Part shown: in pieces, positions 33,212 to 41,544 of the stretch
Layout of the letters: the number at the start of each line of letters is the position of its first letter
Position numbering within the stretch: the first letter of the stretch is position 1
Assembly: GCA_910586485.1 (NCBI GenBank)
Contig: CAJUIA010000013.1
Span: forward strand, 42,505 to 106,504
From: an uncultured Acetatifactor sp.
Lineage (GTDB): Bacteria > Bacillota > Clostridia > Lachnospirales > Lachnospiraceae
DNA length: 64,000 nt
Direction: 5' to 3'
The notes under the pieces: model-generated
Told to the model about the DNA's origin: nothing
Database searches by the model: none
What the model saw: the letters and a program-made list of their open reading frames with translations, nothing else
Made by a program: the position numbers and the translations under genes

Positions 33212-35599
33212 TTCGCCGTATTTTACGCCGTTTGATCCCGTAGCCAGATAAAACCTGCCAAAGCTCCGGCAGTCCCCGTCAATACTGTTGATCTCGCCAA
33301 ACATCTGCCTGTCCGTGTTCAGACGTTCAAAGCTTTTCCCCTCATCCAAGGTGCGGTAAAAGCCGTATTTTCCTTCCACAATGCCATTAAAATAAACAGC
33401 CTTGGGGTCTCTGTAATAATCTCCGCCAGGCGCTCCCAGCCCCAGACCCATGCGATATACCGTGATGCCGGGGGCGGTAAGGCGGGACAATGTGACATTG
33501 TTGTCATTAAGATATTCCAGCTTCCAGAGCCCTTCCTTTCCCACCGCCAGGTAAAATACGCCGCTCTTTCCCGTTTCGCCCCGAATCTCCGTCTTATTGG
33601 CACAGTCGATCAGGCCGAAATCAATCTTCGGAAACGCTGCCGGAAGCTCCTGCTCCCTGTAGGTTTGTCCGCCGTCCTGGCTGACGTAAATCTCCGATTC
33701 CCCGCCGAAGCCGTAAAACAAGTTACTGACTGTCCTGTCGGAAAAAACCTTTATCTTCCCCTCTTCCTTTAACCGGCCGCATTTATCATAGACCTGACAG
33801 CAGGAAAAGCTTTTTCCGCCGTCGTGGCTGGCGATCAGCCGGCGAAGGGGAAGCTCAATTCCTTCTGCTACAGACCAGACAATATTCATCCCGTCCGGAG
33901 ACATGGCTGCCCATCCGGAATTCACATTGGGCCGCTCAATATCATGCAGTGCCTGGTCCAGATCCGCCGTCAGGCCAAAGGGCATGGGCAGACGCTCAAA
34001 GGTCCTGCCCTGATCACGGGAAAGAATCAGGCCTCCTAAGGTCTTTCCCGTCCAGTTGCCTCTGGGCGTTACGATCAGCAGATTGGGATCCTCGTCGGAA
34101 AAGTCCGCATTGATGCAGGTGATATAGCGGTTTCCTTCCGCGTCCGCAAAGGAATTGCCGCAGGGCGTATCCGGGTCTTCAAAGGCAAAGCCCCCCAGAT
34201 CCCCCAGAATGTCTATCACCTGTACAGGTCCCTTCGGCATACCGTACACATTTAAATGCACCGTCTCTTCGATGCCGTCACACCAATCCGTAAAGCGGCA
34301 GGTCTCTGCCTTCAGATTTCGGGTGCGGAATACCCCCGTGCCGGAGTTAAACCAGGCTTCATTGTCATCAAAGGGATTGATCTTCATATCGCTGAGCCAG
34401 TGAATCAGGGAGTGCCCCCCGTTGCATTCCGAACGCATGTAGGGCGCCCGGAAGGATATTTCTCCCTCGGAAAGATCATACAGCACCTGCCGCCAGGTAT
34501 TTCCGTAATCCATGGATAAAAATACGCTGTCTCCGTCGTCCTTGACAATGGTAGTGGCCGCGATCATGCCCGGAGTCTGCCGGGACACGCTGATTCCGGA
34601 AAACCCGTAATCCAGCAGGTCTCCCCGCCTGATTTTCTCCTGGCCGATGCCCTTTACCACCGAGGCGCTGCCGGGAGTGATGTCTTCCATGGGACCAAAC
34701 CGCAGATCACCCCCGGAAGCCGGCAGCATCGGATACCGTACCACATGCCCGTCAATGGTATCCCCGGAATCGCAGCTGTAACCGTTCTCTGTCACATAGG
34801 AACGTCTTCCCGTGGAAGCAAAGGTTACATAGAGATAAGAGGCATCCATGCACCAGCGCTGGGCCACCGGACCGTTCAGTCTGCATCCTTCCATCACATG
34901 ACTCTCCGGCTGCTCCATCTCTTCAAAGCTCTCGCCGCCGTTATAGGATATATACAGGCTGTGTCCCCGCATGGGAGCAGCGGCCACTGCCGCATTGAAT
35001 GCCGCATTCGCCTGCCGGCTGCCGGCCCCTGCGGCCCCACTCCCTGCCATACCGGTCACCCCTGCGCTCCCCACCAGCAGGCACCCGCCCACCTGCGCCA
35101 CAAAGGTAAGGTAATTTTCCGACATTCCTGTCAACTTTTCCCAGTTCTTCCCACGATCCTCACTTTTCCACAGCCCCTCCTGTTGAGAAGCATAATAAAG
35201 AGTGTCCCCGTTTACGCAAAGCCGCTCGCCCGTACCCCTTCCGTTTAAGTTCCCGTGAATCATCACTGGCAGCTTTTCGTAAACAAAGCTCTCCCCATAA
35301 TTTTCCGAAACCGCCAGTACCCCCGATGCAGGAGCGTTGACCCCGCAGGCAATGAACAGGCTGCCCGGCTTTTCCTCGTCTATGGCCAGCGCAATGGGAA
35401 AGGTCTCGCTTAAATCCTCCATGGTCACATGGGGAATCAGACTGATCCAGCACTGCTTACCCGCGTCAAAGCGGTATGTGCCGCCGATGTCCGTTCTGGC
35501 ATACAGCACATCCCGTTCCCGCTGGGAATAAACAAAGCCTGTCACATAACCGCCCCCCGGAATGGGCAGATTACGATATTGATATGGTATCTGCTTCAT
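33161..35599 (-). CDS. GH74 xyloglucanase-like double beta-propeller, no signal peptide
   Basis: An 812-residue protein with GH74 signatures: GGGYVTGFVYSQ, YARTDIGGTYRFD (Asp37, base position), GTGERLCVNGD, EGLWKSEDRGKNW and LSDMKINPFDDNEAWFNSG (Asp404, acid position). GH74 enzymes cut xyloglucan or its oligosaccharides. Unlike most it has no signal peptide, which points to cytoplasmic use on imported oligosaccharides, next to the alpha-xylosidase. Residues about 178-210 form an odd Ala/Gly-rich insert. The start is ATG 35599 with AAGGAGG. The last 15-16 residues are encoded by hairpin repeat copy B and have no equivalent in the fold. Confidence 0.87.
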   Translation of the reverse strand: MKQIPYQYRNLPIPGGGYVTGFVYSQRERDVLYARTDIGGTYRFDAGKQCWISLIPHVTMEDLSETFPIALAIDEEKPGSLFIACGVNAPASGVLAVSENYGESFVYEKLPVMIHGNLNGRGTGERLCVNGDTLYYASQQEGLWKSEDRGKNWEKLTGMSENYLTFVAQVGGCLLVGSAGVTGMAGSGAAGAGSRQANAAFNAAVAAAPMRGHSLYISYNGGESFEEMEQPESHVMEGCRLNGPVAQRWCMDASYLYVTFASTGRRSYVTENGYSCDSGDTIDGHVVRYPMLPASGGDLRFGPMEDITPGSASVVKGIGQEKIRRGDLLDYGFSGISVSRQTPGMIAATTIVKDDGDSVFLSMDYGNTWRQVLYDLSEGEISFRAPYMRSECNGGHSLIHWLSDMKINPFDDNEAWFNSGTGVFRTRNLKAETCRFTDWCDGIEETVHLNVYGMPKGPVQVIDILGDLGGFAFEDPDTPCGNSFADAEGNRYITCINADFSDEDPNLLIVTPRGNWTGKTLGGLILSRDQGRTFERLPMPFGLTADLDQALHDIERPNVNSGWAAMSPDGMNIVWSVAEGIELPLRRLIASHDGGKSFSCCQVYDKCGRLKEEGKIKVFSDRTVSNLFYGFGGESEIYVSQDGGQTYREQELPAAFPKIDFGLIDCANKTEIRGETGKSGVFYLAVGKEGLWKLEYLNDNNVTLSRLTAPGITVYRMGLGLGAPGGDYYRDPKAVYFNGIVEGKYGFYRTLDEGKSFERLNTDRQMFGEINSIDGDCRSFGRFYLATGSNGVKYGEVCKDFLSQHSTLTKKI

Positions 35600-35678
35600 G
35601 GCGCCCTCCTTATAAATGATAATATACTCCCGCAAACGGGACAACAGTATGTCCTGTTCTTTCATGAAAACTATTTGT

Positions 35679-35707
35679 ATTTTATCATCTAACATTTGTT
35701 TTGTTAA
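35679..35707 (-). promoter_or_regulatory. Promoter of the GH74-GH31-kinase operon
   Basis: On the minus strand TTAACA (35702-35707) and TAAAAT (35679-35684) with a 17-base spacer, 80 bases before ATG 35599. Confidence 0.65.
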
Positions 35708-35721
35708 TCCGTTTTTATATT

Positions 35722-35731
35722 TTTCGCGAAA
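35722..35731. promoter_or_regulatory. Palindrome upstream of the GH74 promoter
   Basis: Perfect 10-bp palindrome TTTCGCGAAA, 15 bases upstream of the -35 box at 35702. A possible regulator site; no second copy was noticed nearby. Confidence 0.3.
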
Positions 35732-35747
35732 GCGTGTCCGCCATACT

Positions 35748-35781
35748 TAAAAAGGCATACCACCGTTTTGGTGATACGCCT
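35748..35781 (-). terminator. Terminator of the maltodextrin operon
   Basis: Arms 35753-35764 and 35770-35781 pair over 12 positions on the plus strand with two A-C positions that become G-U on the minus strand, followed there by TTTTTAAG. It lies 63 bases after the MalG stop. Confidence 0.75.
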
Positions 35782-35843
35782 CTTAACATTTCGCCGTCTC
35801 CGCTTATGTCTGTAACGCAGGCCGCCGGCCCCTTAGAGCATGC

Positions 35844-36671
35844 TCATCCCTTGACCGCCCCTGCCGTCATGCCGTTGACCATGAACTTCACCAGACAGAA
35901 ATAAAGGATGACAATGGGCACTGCGATGAACACCGCCCCTGCCGCAAAACGGGCAAACTCCGTGTCTCCCAGGCTCATCAGCCCCACAGCCACGGTATAG
36001 AGGTCCTTTTCCTTCAGCAGCAGCTTGGGCAGAATATAGTCGCTCCAGGGAAAGGTAAAGCTGGTCAGTGCCGTATAAACGATAATAGGCATGGAAATCG
36101 GCAGGTTGATCCGCGTAAACACCTGAAAGTTCGTGGCCCCGTCAATCCTGGCCGCTTCGTCAATGGAAGCAGGAATGGTATCAAAGAATCCCTTCTGGGT
36201 CAGATAACCCATGGGCGCATTGGCGCTGTAAATCAGGATCAGCCCCCACATATTGTTAATCAGTCCGAACTGAGTCATAATGATATACACTGCGATCATG
36301 CCCATAAAGGAAGGGAACATTCCCAGAAGCAGAGTGGTCTTCATCATGGTCTTTCTGGCTCCGAACTGAAAGCGGGACATGGTATAAGCCGTCAGGATCG
36401 TCAGGAAAGTGCCCACCAGACAGCTCATCACCGCAATAAACAAGGTATTGCGGAACCACCGGGGATAATTGTACATGGCGGTATCCGTGAACAATGTCTT
36501 AAAGGTATCCAGGCTGTACGCACTGGGGAAAAATCCCTCAAAGGAGTAGATGGAGCCCGACTTGCTGAAGGACGCCAAGATCAGCCACAGGCAGGGAAAG
36601 AAAAAGATAAAGCATACGGCAATCAATATAATGTAAGTGACACATGTGTCGGCTATTTTTGAAGCTTTCAT
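35844..36671 (-). CDS. Maltodextrin ABC permease, MalG type
   Basis: A 275-residue permease with six transmembrane segments and the EAA loop DEAARIDGATNFQVFTRINL. It is the MalG/GanQ-type half of a maltodextrin importer. The start is ATG 36671 (GAGAGGA), not the longer frame from 36734 that passes through a hairpin. It is the last gene of the operon and is followed by a terminator. Confidence 0.92.
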   Translation of the reverse strand: MKASKIADTCVTYIILIAVCFIFFFPCLWLILASFSKSGSIYSFEGFFPSAYSLDTFKTLFTDTAMYNYPRWFRNTLFIAVMSCLVGTFLTILTAYTMSRFQFGARKTMMKTTLLLGMFPSFMGMIAVYIIMTQFGLINNMWGLILIYSANAPMGYLTQKGFFDTIPASIDEAARIDGATNFQVFTRINLPISMPIIVYTALTSFTFPWSDYILPKLLLKEKDLYTVAVGLMSLGDTEFARFAAGAVFIAVPIVILYFCLVKFMVNGMTAGAVKG

Positions 36672-36739
36672 GATTCCTCTCATTCCGCCGCGCAAGCGGC
36701 ATCTAAATCCAAGATTGAAAATTTCAATTTTCAATCTTG
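36672..36739 (-). repeat. Leader repeat plus perfect hairpin between MalF and MalG genes
   Basis: 36672-36709 matches the leader before the GH5 gene (22028-22066). Next to it, CAAGATTGAAAATT (36710-36723) pairs perfectly with AATTTTCAATCTTG (36726-36739), a 14-bp stem with no T run after it on the minus strand, so it is not a classical terminator. Confidence 0.65.
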
Positions 36740-36755
36740 CCCTCCAATCGGACCT

Positions 36756-38117
36756 TTAGCGGAACGTATCCTCTTCCTTATATGAGGCGCTTCTGGTATA
36801 GATCACCAGCGAAATCAGGGAGGTGATCAGGAAAATCACCAGGCTGATGGCGGCGCCGATATTATAATAGTTATTGCTGATAGACAGGTTATAGAGCCAG
36901 TTGATCAGCAGATCCGTGTCGCTGGCCAGAAAATATCCGTCTATATACAGCCCGCCCCTTAAGAAATAAAATACGCCGAAGTTGTTGAAATTACCGATAA
37001 ACTGCCCCAGCAGCACCGGAGTGGTGGAAAACAATACAAAAGGCAGGGTAATCCGCCGAAACTGCTGCCAGGGGGTGGCCCCGTCGATCCTGGCCGCCTC
37101 CATCAGCGTCATGTCCCGGTTGGACAGAATCCCGGTGGCCAGCAGCATAATAGAGGGAATGCTGACCCAGGCGTTGACGCCTAACCCGATCAGCCTGGCA
37201 ATCCATTTCGCGTCGATGTCCAAAAAGCCCACGGCCCTGTGGCCTGCCCCCGTAATCAGCTGGTTAATGGGACCGCCGTAGGAAAACATAAACTTAAAGC
37301 CTAACAGCGTAATAAAGCCCGGAACCGCATAGGCAAGAATGGGAAAAGACCTCCAGAATACCTTCCCTTTAACGCAGTCCTTGTTCAACAGAAGCGCCAG
37401 CCCTAAGCCCGCAAAGTAATTCAGGGCCGTAGAACAGACCGCCCAGAGCAGATTCCAGCCTAAAATTCTGCCAAAGGTAGGCGCAAACTGAGACAGGGTG
37501 GTAATCTGCACAAAATTATCCAGTCCCACCCAGTCTACCAGCTTGGGCGGCACGATGCTCCCGCCGTAATTGGTAAATGCGATGGCGATCATAAAAATAA
37601 TCGGAAGAATGTTAAAGACACAGACCCCCAGAATCGGCAGGAATAAAACGGTCTTGTAAAATTTCCTATCCAAAAGCTGCTTTGCATCCTCCCGGAATGT
37701 GGCAGGCCTGCCGCCCCTTTCCAGGAGCTTCTGGGTCTCACGGGCATCCCGTATATTGGACACATGGACCGCCGCCAGAAGCAAAAGGGCAATCACCGCA
37801 AGGATTCCCATCAACAGCATAACCACGGAGTTATCTCCCTCGATTCCCAGCCAGGTGTCCGCTTCTCTGGTGCCGAGGGTAAAAAGCCCCGCCAGATCTG
37901 CCCCTCCCCGATAGACAAAATAGGCAATTCCCAGAGCCAGGACTGCCAGGTACAGCAGTCCCTTTCCCACCTGACCGTACATGAGCTGTCCAAGGCCCAT
38001 CAGGCACATGCTGGCTTTCACCTTACTATTGGGCATATCTTTGCCAGACCTTTCTTTATATGGTTTACAAGGATCCGGCATCCTTTTAGCTGGCATTTTA
38101 TTATTTTTATTTTCCAT
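36756..38117 (-). CDS. Maltodextrin ABC permease, MalF type
   Basis: A 453-residue permease. An N-terminal part of about 150 residues with three hydrophobic segments precedes the core; the latter includes FLPILGVCVFNILPIIFMIA, LNYFAGLGLALLLN, and the EAA loop MEAARIDGATPWQQFRRITL. Length and order match MalF rather than LplB. The start is ATG 38117, with AAAGG 10 bases upstream; earlier in-frame ATGs have no good site. It lies between MalE and MalG genes. Confidence 0.9.
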   Translation of the reverse strand: MENKNNKMPAKRMPDPCKPYKERSGKDMPNSKVKASMCLMGLGQLMYGQVGKGLLYLAVLALGIAYFVYRGGADLAGLFTLGTREADTWLGIEGDNSVVMLLMGILAVIALLLLAAVHVSNIRDARETQKLLERGGRPATFREDAKQLLDRKFYKTVLFLPILGVCVFNILPIIFMIAIAFTNYGGSIVPPKLVDWVGLDNFVQITTLSQFAPTFGRILGWNLLWAVCSTALNYFAGLGLALLLNKDCVKGKVFWRSFPILAYAVPGFITLLGFKFMFSYGGPINQLITGAGHRAVGFLDIDAKWIARLIGLGVNAWVSIPSIMLLATGILSNRDMTLMEAARIDGATPWQQFRRITLPFVLFSTTPVLLGQFIGNFNNFGVFYFLRGGLYIDGYFLASDTDLLINWLYNLSISNNYYNIGAAISLVIFLITSLISLVIYTRSASYKEEDTFR

Positions 38118-38187
38118 ACATTTCATGCCTTTCTGAATCTGTCCGTTTGTTCCTGCCGGCCTGGCCGCCGATCTTGATGGTACCCTG

Positions 38188-39720
38188 TCAGTTCGTTCCT
38201 GCCAGCGTATGCACCGCGTCATAGATCTGAACGTCCACGGAAGCCAGTCCGTTCTTTATATCCTCCAGTGACTTATACTTTTTCTCCGCCTCCGGCCGGA
38301 ATGCGTCCTTTGCCAGATCCTCAAAGAATGTCTGCCCAGGGGTCCAGATCTGCTCCACCGCCCGGATAGAGGGCATGACCACAATATTTCCTGCGTCCAG
38401 GTTATGGTACATAATCTCCGACACGCCGCCTACAACGTCAGCCACATCGCTTCTGGCCGGCACAATCCCCAGCATTTCGTGCCGGCGGAGTACCATCTCA
38501 TAGCCTGCCGCAAACTCTACAAAGGCCAGACAGGCATTGGGCGCCTTTGTATAAGCGCTGATGGCGTAGCCGTTGACACCGCCCATAGCCTTTAAAGGAA
38601 TCAGCTCCGGATTCTCTTCCGTCAGGTCGCCGCTTGCCGGAAGCCTGGGCACCTCCGTGATGACAAGGTTTTCTTCTGCCAGCGCCGCGGCCTCTTCCTC
38701 GCTCATTCCCTGTGCCTGATAAGCCAGCCGCAGCTCCTTTAAAAACAGGGTATAAACATCCGGGGTGGTCATGGTGGCAAAATAAGATCCGTCCGCCAGC
38801 TTACTGTAGGCGCTCACTGTAATCGAATCGTCAATACAGCCCTCGTTCATCAGTGCCGCCTGCTGTAACAGCACATTGGCACCGATCTCCGCGTTACCGG
38901 CGGAAAAGCCCAGATCATCTGCATTGGTATTGTTATCTCCAAATACATAGCCGCCGTAGGAAAAAAGGAATCCGGAAGAAAAATACACGTCGTAGAGAGA
39001 ACGCATATAACCATAATGGCCGTCGTCCTTTTCCACAAGCTCCTTGGAATATTTGTACATATCGTTCCAGTTTTCCACCATGTCCGGCACCTGATTTCCG
39101 TTTTTATCCCAGGTGGTCTCCCAGTCTTTTGGCAAAAGATCCTTACGGTAATACAGCATGGAGGACTGCACGTTTACCGGCACCCCCATGTAATATTGCG
39201 TACCGTTTACCGTGGCCTTGTATGCGTTCCAGGCATTTTCCGTGATCTTGGAAAAACACTCCAGACTTTCTACGGGAATGGGATAAATGTGCTTTCCCTC
39301 CACATACTTCATCAGCACGTCATTTGCCTGATAAAGTACATCCGGACCATATCCATAAGGGCCGTCATCTGCCAGGTTGCTGTACTGGTCCATATTGGCG
39401 TCTACCGCCACGATCCCGTAATCCGCATACTTTTCGTTAAAGGCATCAATCAGCTCCTGGAAATATCCCTGTTCAATGGCTGTATCATTCTCCAGAACAC
39501 GAATGGTCACATTTTTCTCCAGCTCACCGCTGAAAATATTACTTAAATCTACGCCGCCGGGATTTGCTCCCGCATCTTGGCCGCTCCCGGTCTGTCCCGT
39601 ACCTTCTCCCGACTGTCCTGTACCCTGTTGTCCTGTACCCTGCCCGTTCCCGCCGCAGCCGCAAAGCATTCCCAAACTCAAAATACCCGATAAAACCAAC
39701 GCTGTTATTTTCTTTTTCAA
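38188..39720 (-). CDS. Maltodextrin-binding lipoprotein, MalE type
   Basis: A 510-residue lipoprotein: signal peptide, Cys22 (LCGC), then a low-complexity Gly/Gln/Thr/Ser linker to about 55. The domain is a cyclodextrin/maltodextrin-type solute-binding fold (GPDVLYQANDVLMKYVEGKHIYPI is split here around LMKYVEGK; YYMGVPVNVQSSMLYYRKDL). The start codon is TTG 39720, overlapping the GH13 stop as TTGA, with GGGAGG upstream, so translation is coupled to the enzyme gene. With MalF and MalG it forms the importer. Confidence 0.9.
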   Translation of the reverse strand: MKKKITALVLSGILSLGMLCGCGGNGQGTGQQGTGQSGEGTGQTGSGQDAGANPGGVDLSNIFSGELEKNVTIRVLENDTAIEQGYFQELIDAFNEKYADYGIVAVDANMDQYSNLADDGPYGYGPDVLYQANDVLMKYVEGKHIYPIPVESLECFSKITENAWNAYKATVNGTQYYMGVPVNVQSSMLYYRKDLLPKDWETTWDKNGNQVPDMVENWNDMYKYSKELVEKDDGHYGYMRSLYDVYFSSGFLFSYGGYVFGDNNTNADDLGFSAGNAEIGANVLLQQAALMNEGCIDDSITVSAYSKLADGSYFATMTTPDVYTLFLKELRLAYQAQGMSEEEAAALAEENLVITEVPRLPASGDLTEENPELIPLKAMGGVNGYAISAYTKAPNACLAFVEFAAGYEMVLRRHEMLGIVPARSDVADVVGGVSEIMYHNLDAGNIVVMPSIRAVEQIWTPGQTFFEDLAKDAFRPEAEKKYKSLEDIKNGLASVDVQIYDAVHTLAGTN

Positions 39721-41438
39721 CCTTCCTTACCTCCCGTCCGCCTTTTGCGGAGAATCACATAGCCCTCGGCCTCCAGGCAGCCTTCCGCAAAACCGTTTCC
39801 GGCCGCTGCTCCGCCCCCGGCCTCCACTGCCCTTGCCTCCTTCGTCCGGTTACAGTACAAAATCAGCTCTTCTTCCTCCAAAAAACGCTCCAGCACGAAC
39901 AGCCCGTTCTTACTATACACCCGGATGCCGCCTGTCTGCACTGCCTTTTCCTTCCTGAGCGCCAGCAGGGCCTTTATCTTTTCCATGCAGTCCCTGTCCC
40001 AATGGCTTTCGTCCCAATCGAAGCAGCGCCGGTTATCCGGATCGTATCCGCCCTCTAACAGGATTTCCGTGCCATAATAGAGACAGGGCGCCCCCACAAA
40101 CATCACCATCACTGCCAGCGCCGAAAGCAGCTTATTCCTGTCACATCCCACCTGGGTATAAAAGCGATCCGTATCATGGGAATCCAGCAGATTCATCATC
40201 ATCCGGTTCACCTGGTCCGTATTGCGCATCAAAAGACCGTTCAGCTTCCAGGCAAACTGCTCCGCATCAAAGGTGCCAAAGGCATAATAATCCAGGCAGG
40301 CCTTGGTAAAGGCATAATTCATGATACTGTCATACTGGTCACCTCCCAGGAAGGGATTGGCGTCATGCCAGTTTTCTCCGATAATGGCGCAGTCCGGCTT
40401 CACCGCCTTCACCCGCCTGCGGAACAAACGCCAGAAATCGTGAGACACCTCGTCCGACACATCCAGCCGCCACCCGTCTATATCATACTTTTCAATCCAG
40501 GATACCGCAATACCTGTCAGGAACTCCTGCACCTTAAGGTTGGAGGTGTTAAACTTGGGCATATAATCACAAAAGGCAAAGACCTCGTAATTGAGAGGCT
40601 CCTTTTCCGGCTTCTCGCCGCGAATGATAAACCAGTCAAAATAAGGCGATTCCTTCCCCCGTTTTACCACGTCCTGAAATTGTGCCAGCTTCTCGCTGCA
40701 ATGATTAAACACTGCGTCCAACACCACCCGGATTCCCCGGCTGTGAGCCTCCTGCACAAGCCTGCCAAAATCCTCATTGGTTCCGAAACAGCGGTCTATG
40801 ACGCCGTAATCGGAAATGTCATACTTGTGATTGGAAATGGATTGAAAAACCGGCGTGAGATACAGGGCATTCACTCCCAGTCCTTTGATATAATCCAGAT
40901 TTTTGGTAATGCCGGGAATGTCCCCCCCTGCAAAGCTCTTGGGATGAGGCTTCTCGCCCCACTCCATATTGACATACGTGTCGTTTTTCTCTTCTATTCC
41001 CCGACAGAAGCGCTCTGCAAATATCTCGTAAAATACCGCACTGCTCATCCAGGGGATTTCCCTGTGCAGATCTGCAGCATTGATGTAGGGAAGCTGAAAA
41101 AAATTAAAATATGCCAATGAAAAGTCATAAGTCCCACTCAGGCCGTCCTCTGAATAATACTGCTCCCTTCCCTGTATCCGCAGCCTGAAAATGTAGCTGA
41201 GCCTTACATCCTCCAGTGCAAGCTTCACCTCATACCAGGCGAACAGCCTGTCTTCATACTTCCGCTCCATTTTTGCGCTAAGCTGGCGCATCTGGATGAC
41301 ATACTTGCTTTCATATATCACCCACACCTCATCCACCGGATCCCTTTTGTCTACCCGGATCCGCAGGACCACCTCCTTCTCCGAAGCCGGAAAACAGTAT
41401 CGGGAATCCGGTATATGTAAAATCGCCTGTTCGTTCAT
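39717..41438 (-). CDS. Neopullulanase / cyclomaltodextrinase (GH13_20)
   Basis: A 573-residue enzyme: N-terminal beta-sandwich of about 110 residues, as in GH13_20, then the barrel with VVLDAVFNH, GWRLDVSDEV (nucleophile Asp), IIGENWHDA (acid Glu) and LLDSHDTDRF. No signal peptide, so it acts on imported cyclodextrins, pullulan fragments or maltodextrins. The start is ATG 41438 (GGAGG). It is first in the operon and its stop overlaps the MalE start. A divergent LacI gene starts 107 bases away. Confidence 0.92.
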   Translation of the reverse strand: MNEQAILHIPDSRYCFPASEKEVVLRIRVDKRDPVDEVWVIYESKYVIQMRQLSAKMERKYEDRLFAWYEVKLALEDVRLSYIFRLRIQGREQYYSEDGLSGTYDFSLAYFNFFQLPYINAADLHREIPWMSSAVFYEIFAERFCRGIEEKNDTYVNMEWGEKPHPKSFAGGDIPGITKNLDYIKGLGVNALYLTPVFQSISNHKYDISDYGVIDRCFGTNEDFGRLVQEAHSRGIRVVLDAVFNHCSEKLAQFQDVVKRGKESPYFDWFIIRGEKPEKEPLNYEVFAFCDYMPKFNTSNLKVQEFLTGIAVSWIEKYDIDGWRLDVSDEVSHDFWRLFRRRVKAVKPDCAIIGENWHDANPFLGGDQYDSIMNYAFTKACLDYYAFGTFDAEQFAWKLNGLLMRNTDQVNRMMMNLLDSHDTDRFYTQVGCDRNKLLSALAVMVMFVGAPCLYYGTEILLEGGYDPDNRRCFDWDESHWDRDCMEKIKALLALRKEKAVQTGGIRVYSKNGLFVLERFLEEEELILYCNRTKEARAVEAGGGAAAGNGFAEGCLEAEGYVILRKRRTGGKEG

Positions 41439-41509
41439 AACAATCCTCCATGCCGCCTCCGGCGGCAGTGCCGCTGATGGCGGCGCAAACCAATCCATGG
41501 AACTTTACA

Positions 41510-41538
41510 TTGACAAAAAAGCACCCACAGTATATAAA
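41510..41538 (+). promoter_or_regulatory. Promoter placing transcription start at the LacI ATG
   Basis: TTGACA (41510-41515), 17-base spacer, TATAAA (41533-41538). The ATG at 41545 is 7 bases after the -10, where transcription would start, and there is no ribosome site, so a leaderless message is predicted. Confidence 0.6.
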
Positions 41539-41544
41539 TAAGCT

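Noticed and set aside
33161..35599. Sialidase/BNR-repeat protein as the product
   Set aside because: The repeats resemble BNR motifs, but YARTDIGG, GTGERL and LSDMKINPFD with both acid positions fit GH74 better.
35616..35644. TTGTCC-17-TATCAT as promoter of the GH74 gene
   Set aside because: The transcription start would fall inside the ribosome site of ATG 35599; the pair at 35679-35707 fits better.
40176..41120. A 314-codon plus-strand frame opposite the GH13_20 gene
   Set aside because: Complete antisense shadow of a gene with all catalytic motifs; it has no ribosome site and His/Pro/Arg-rich composition typical of a shadow frame.
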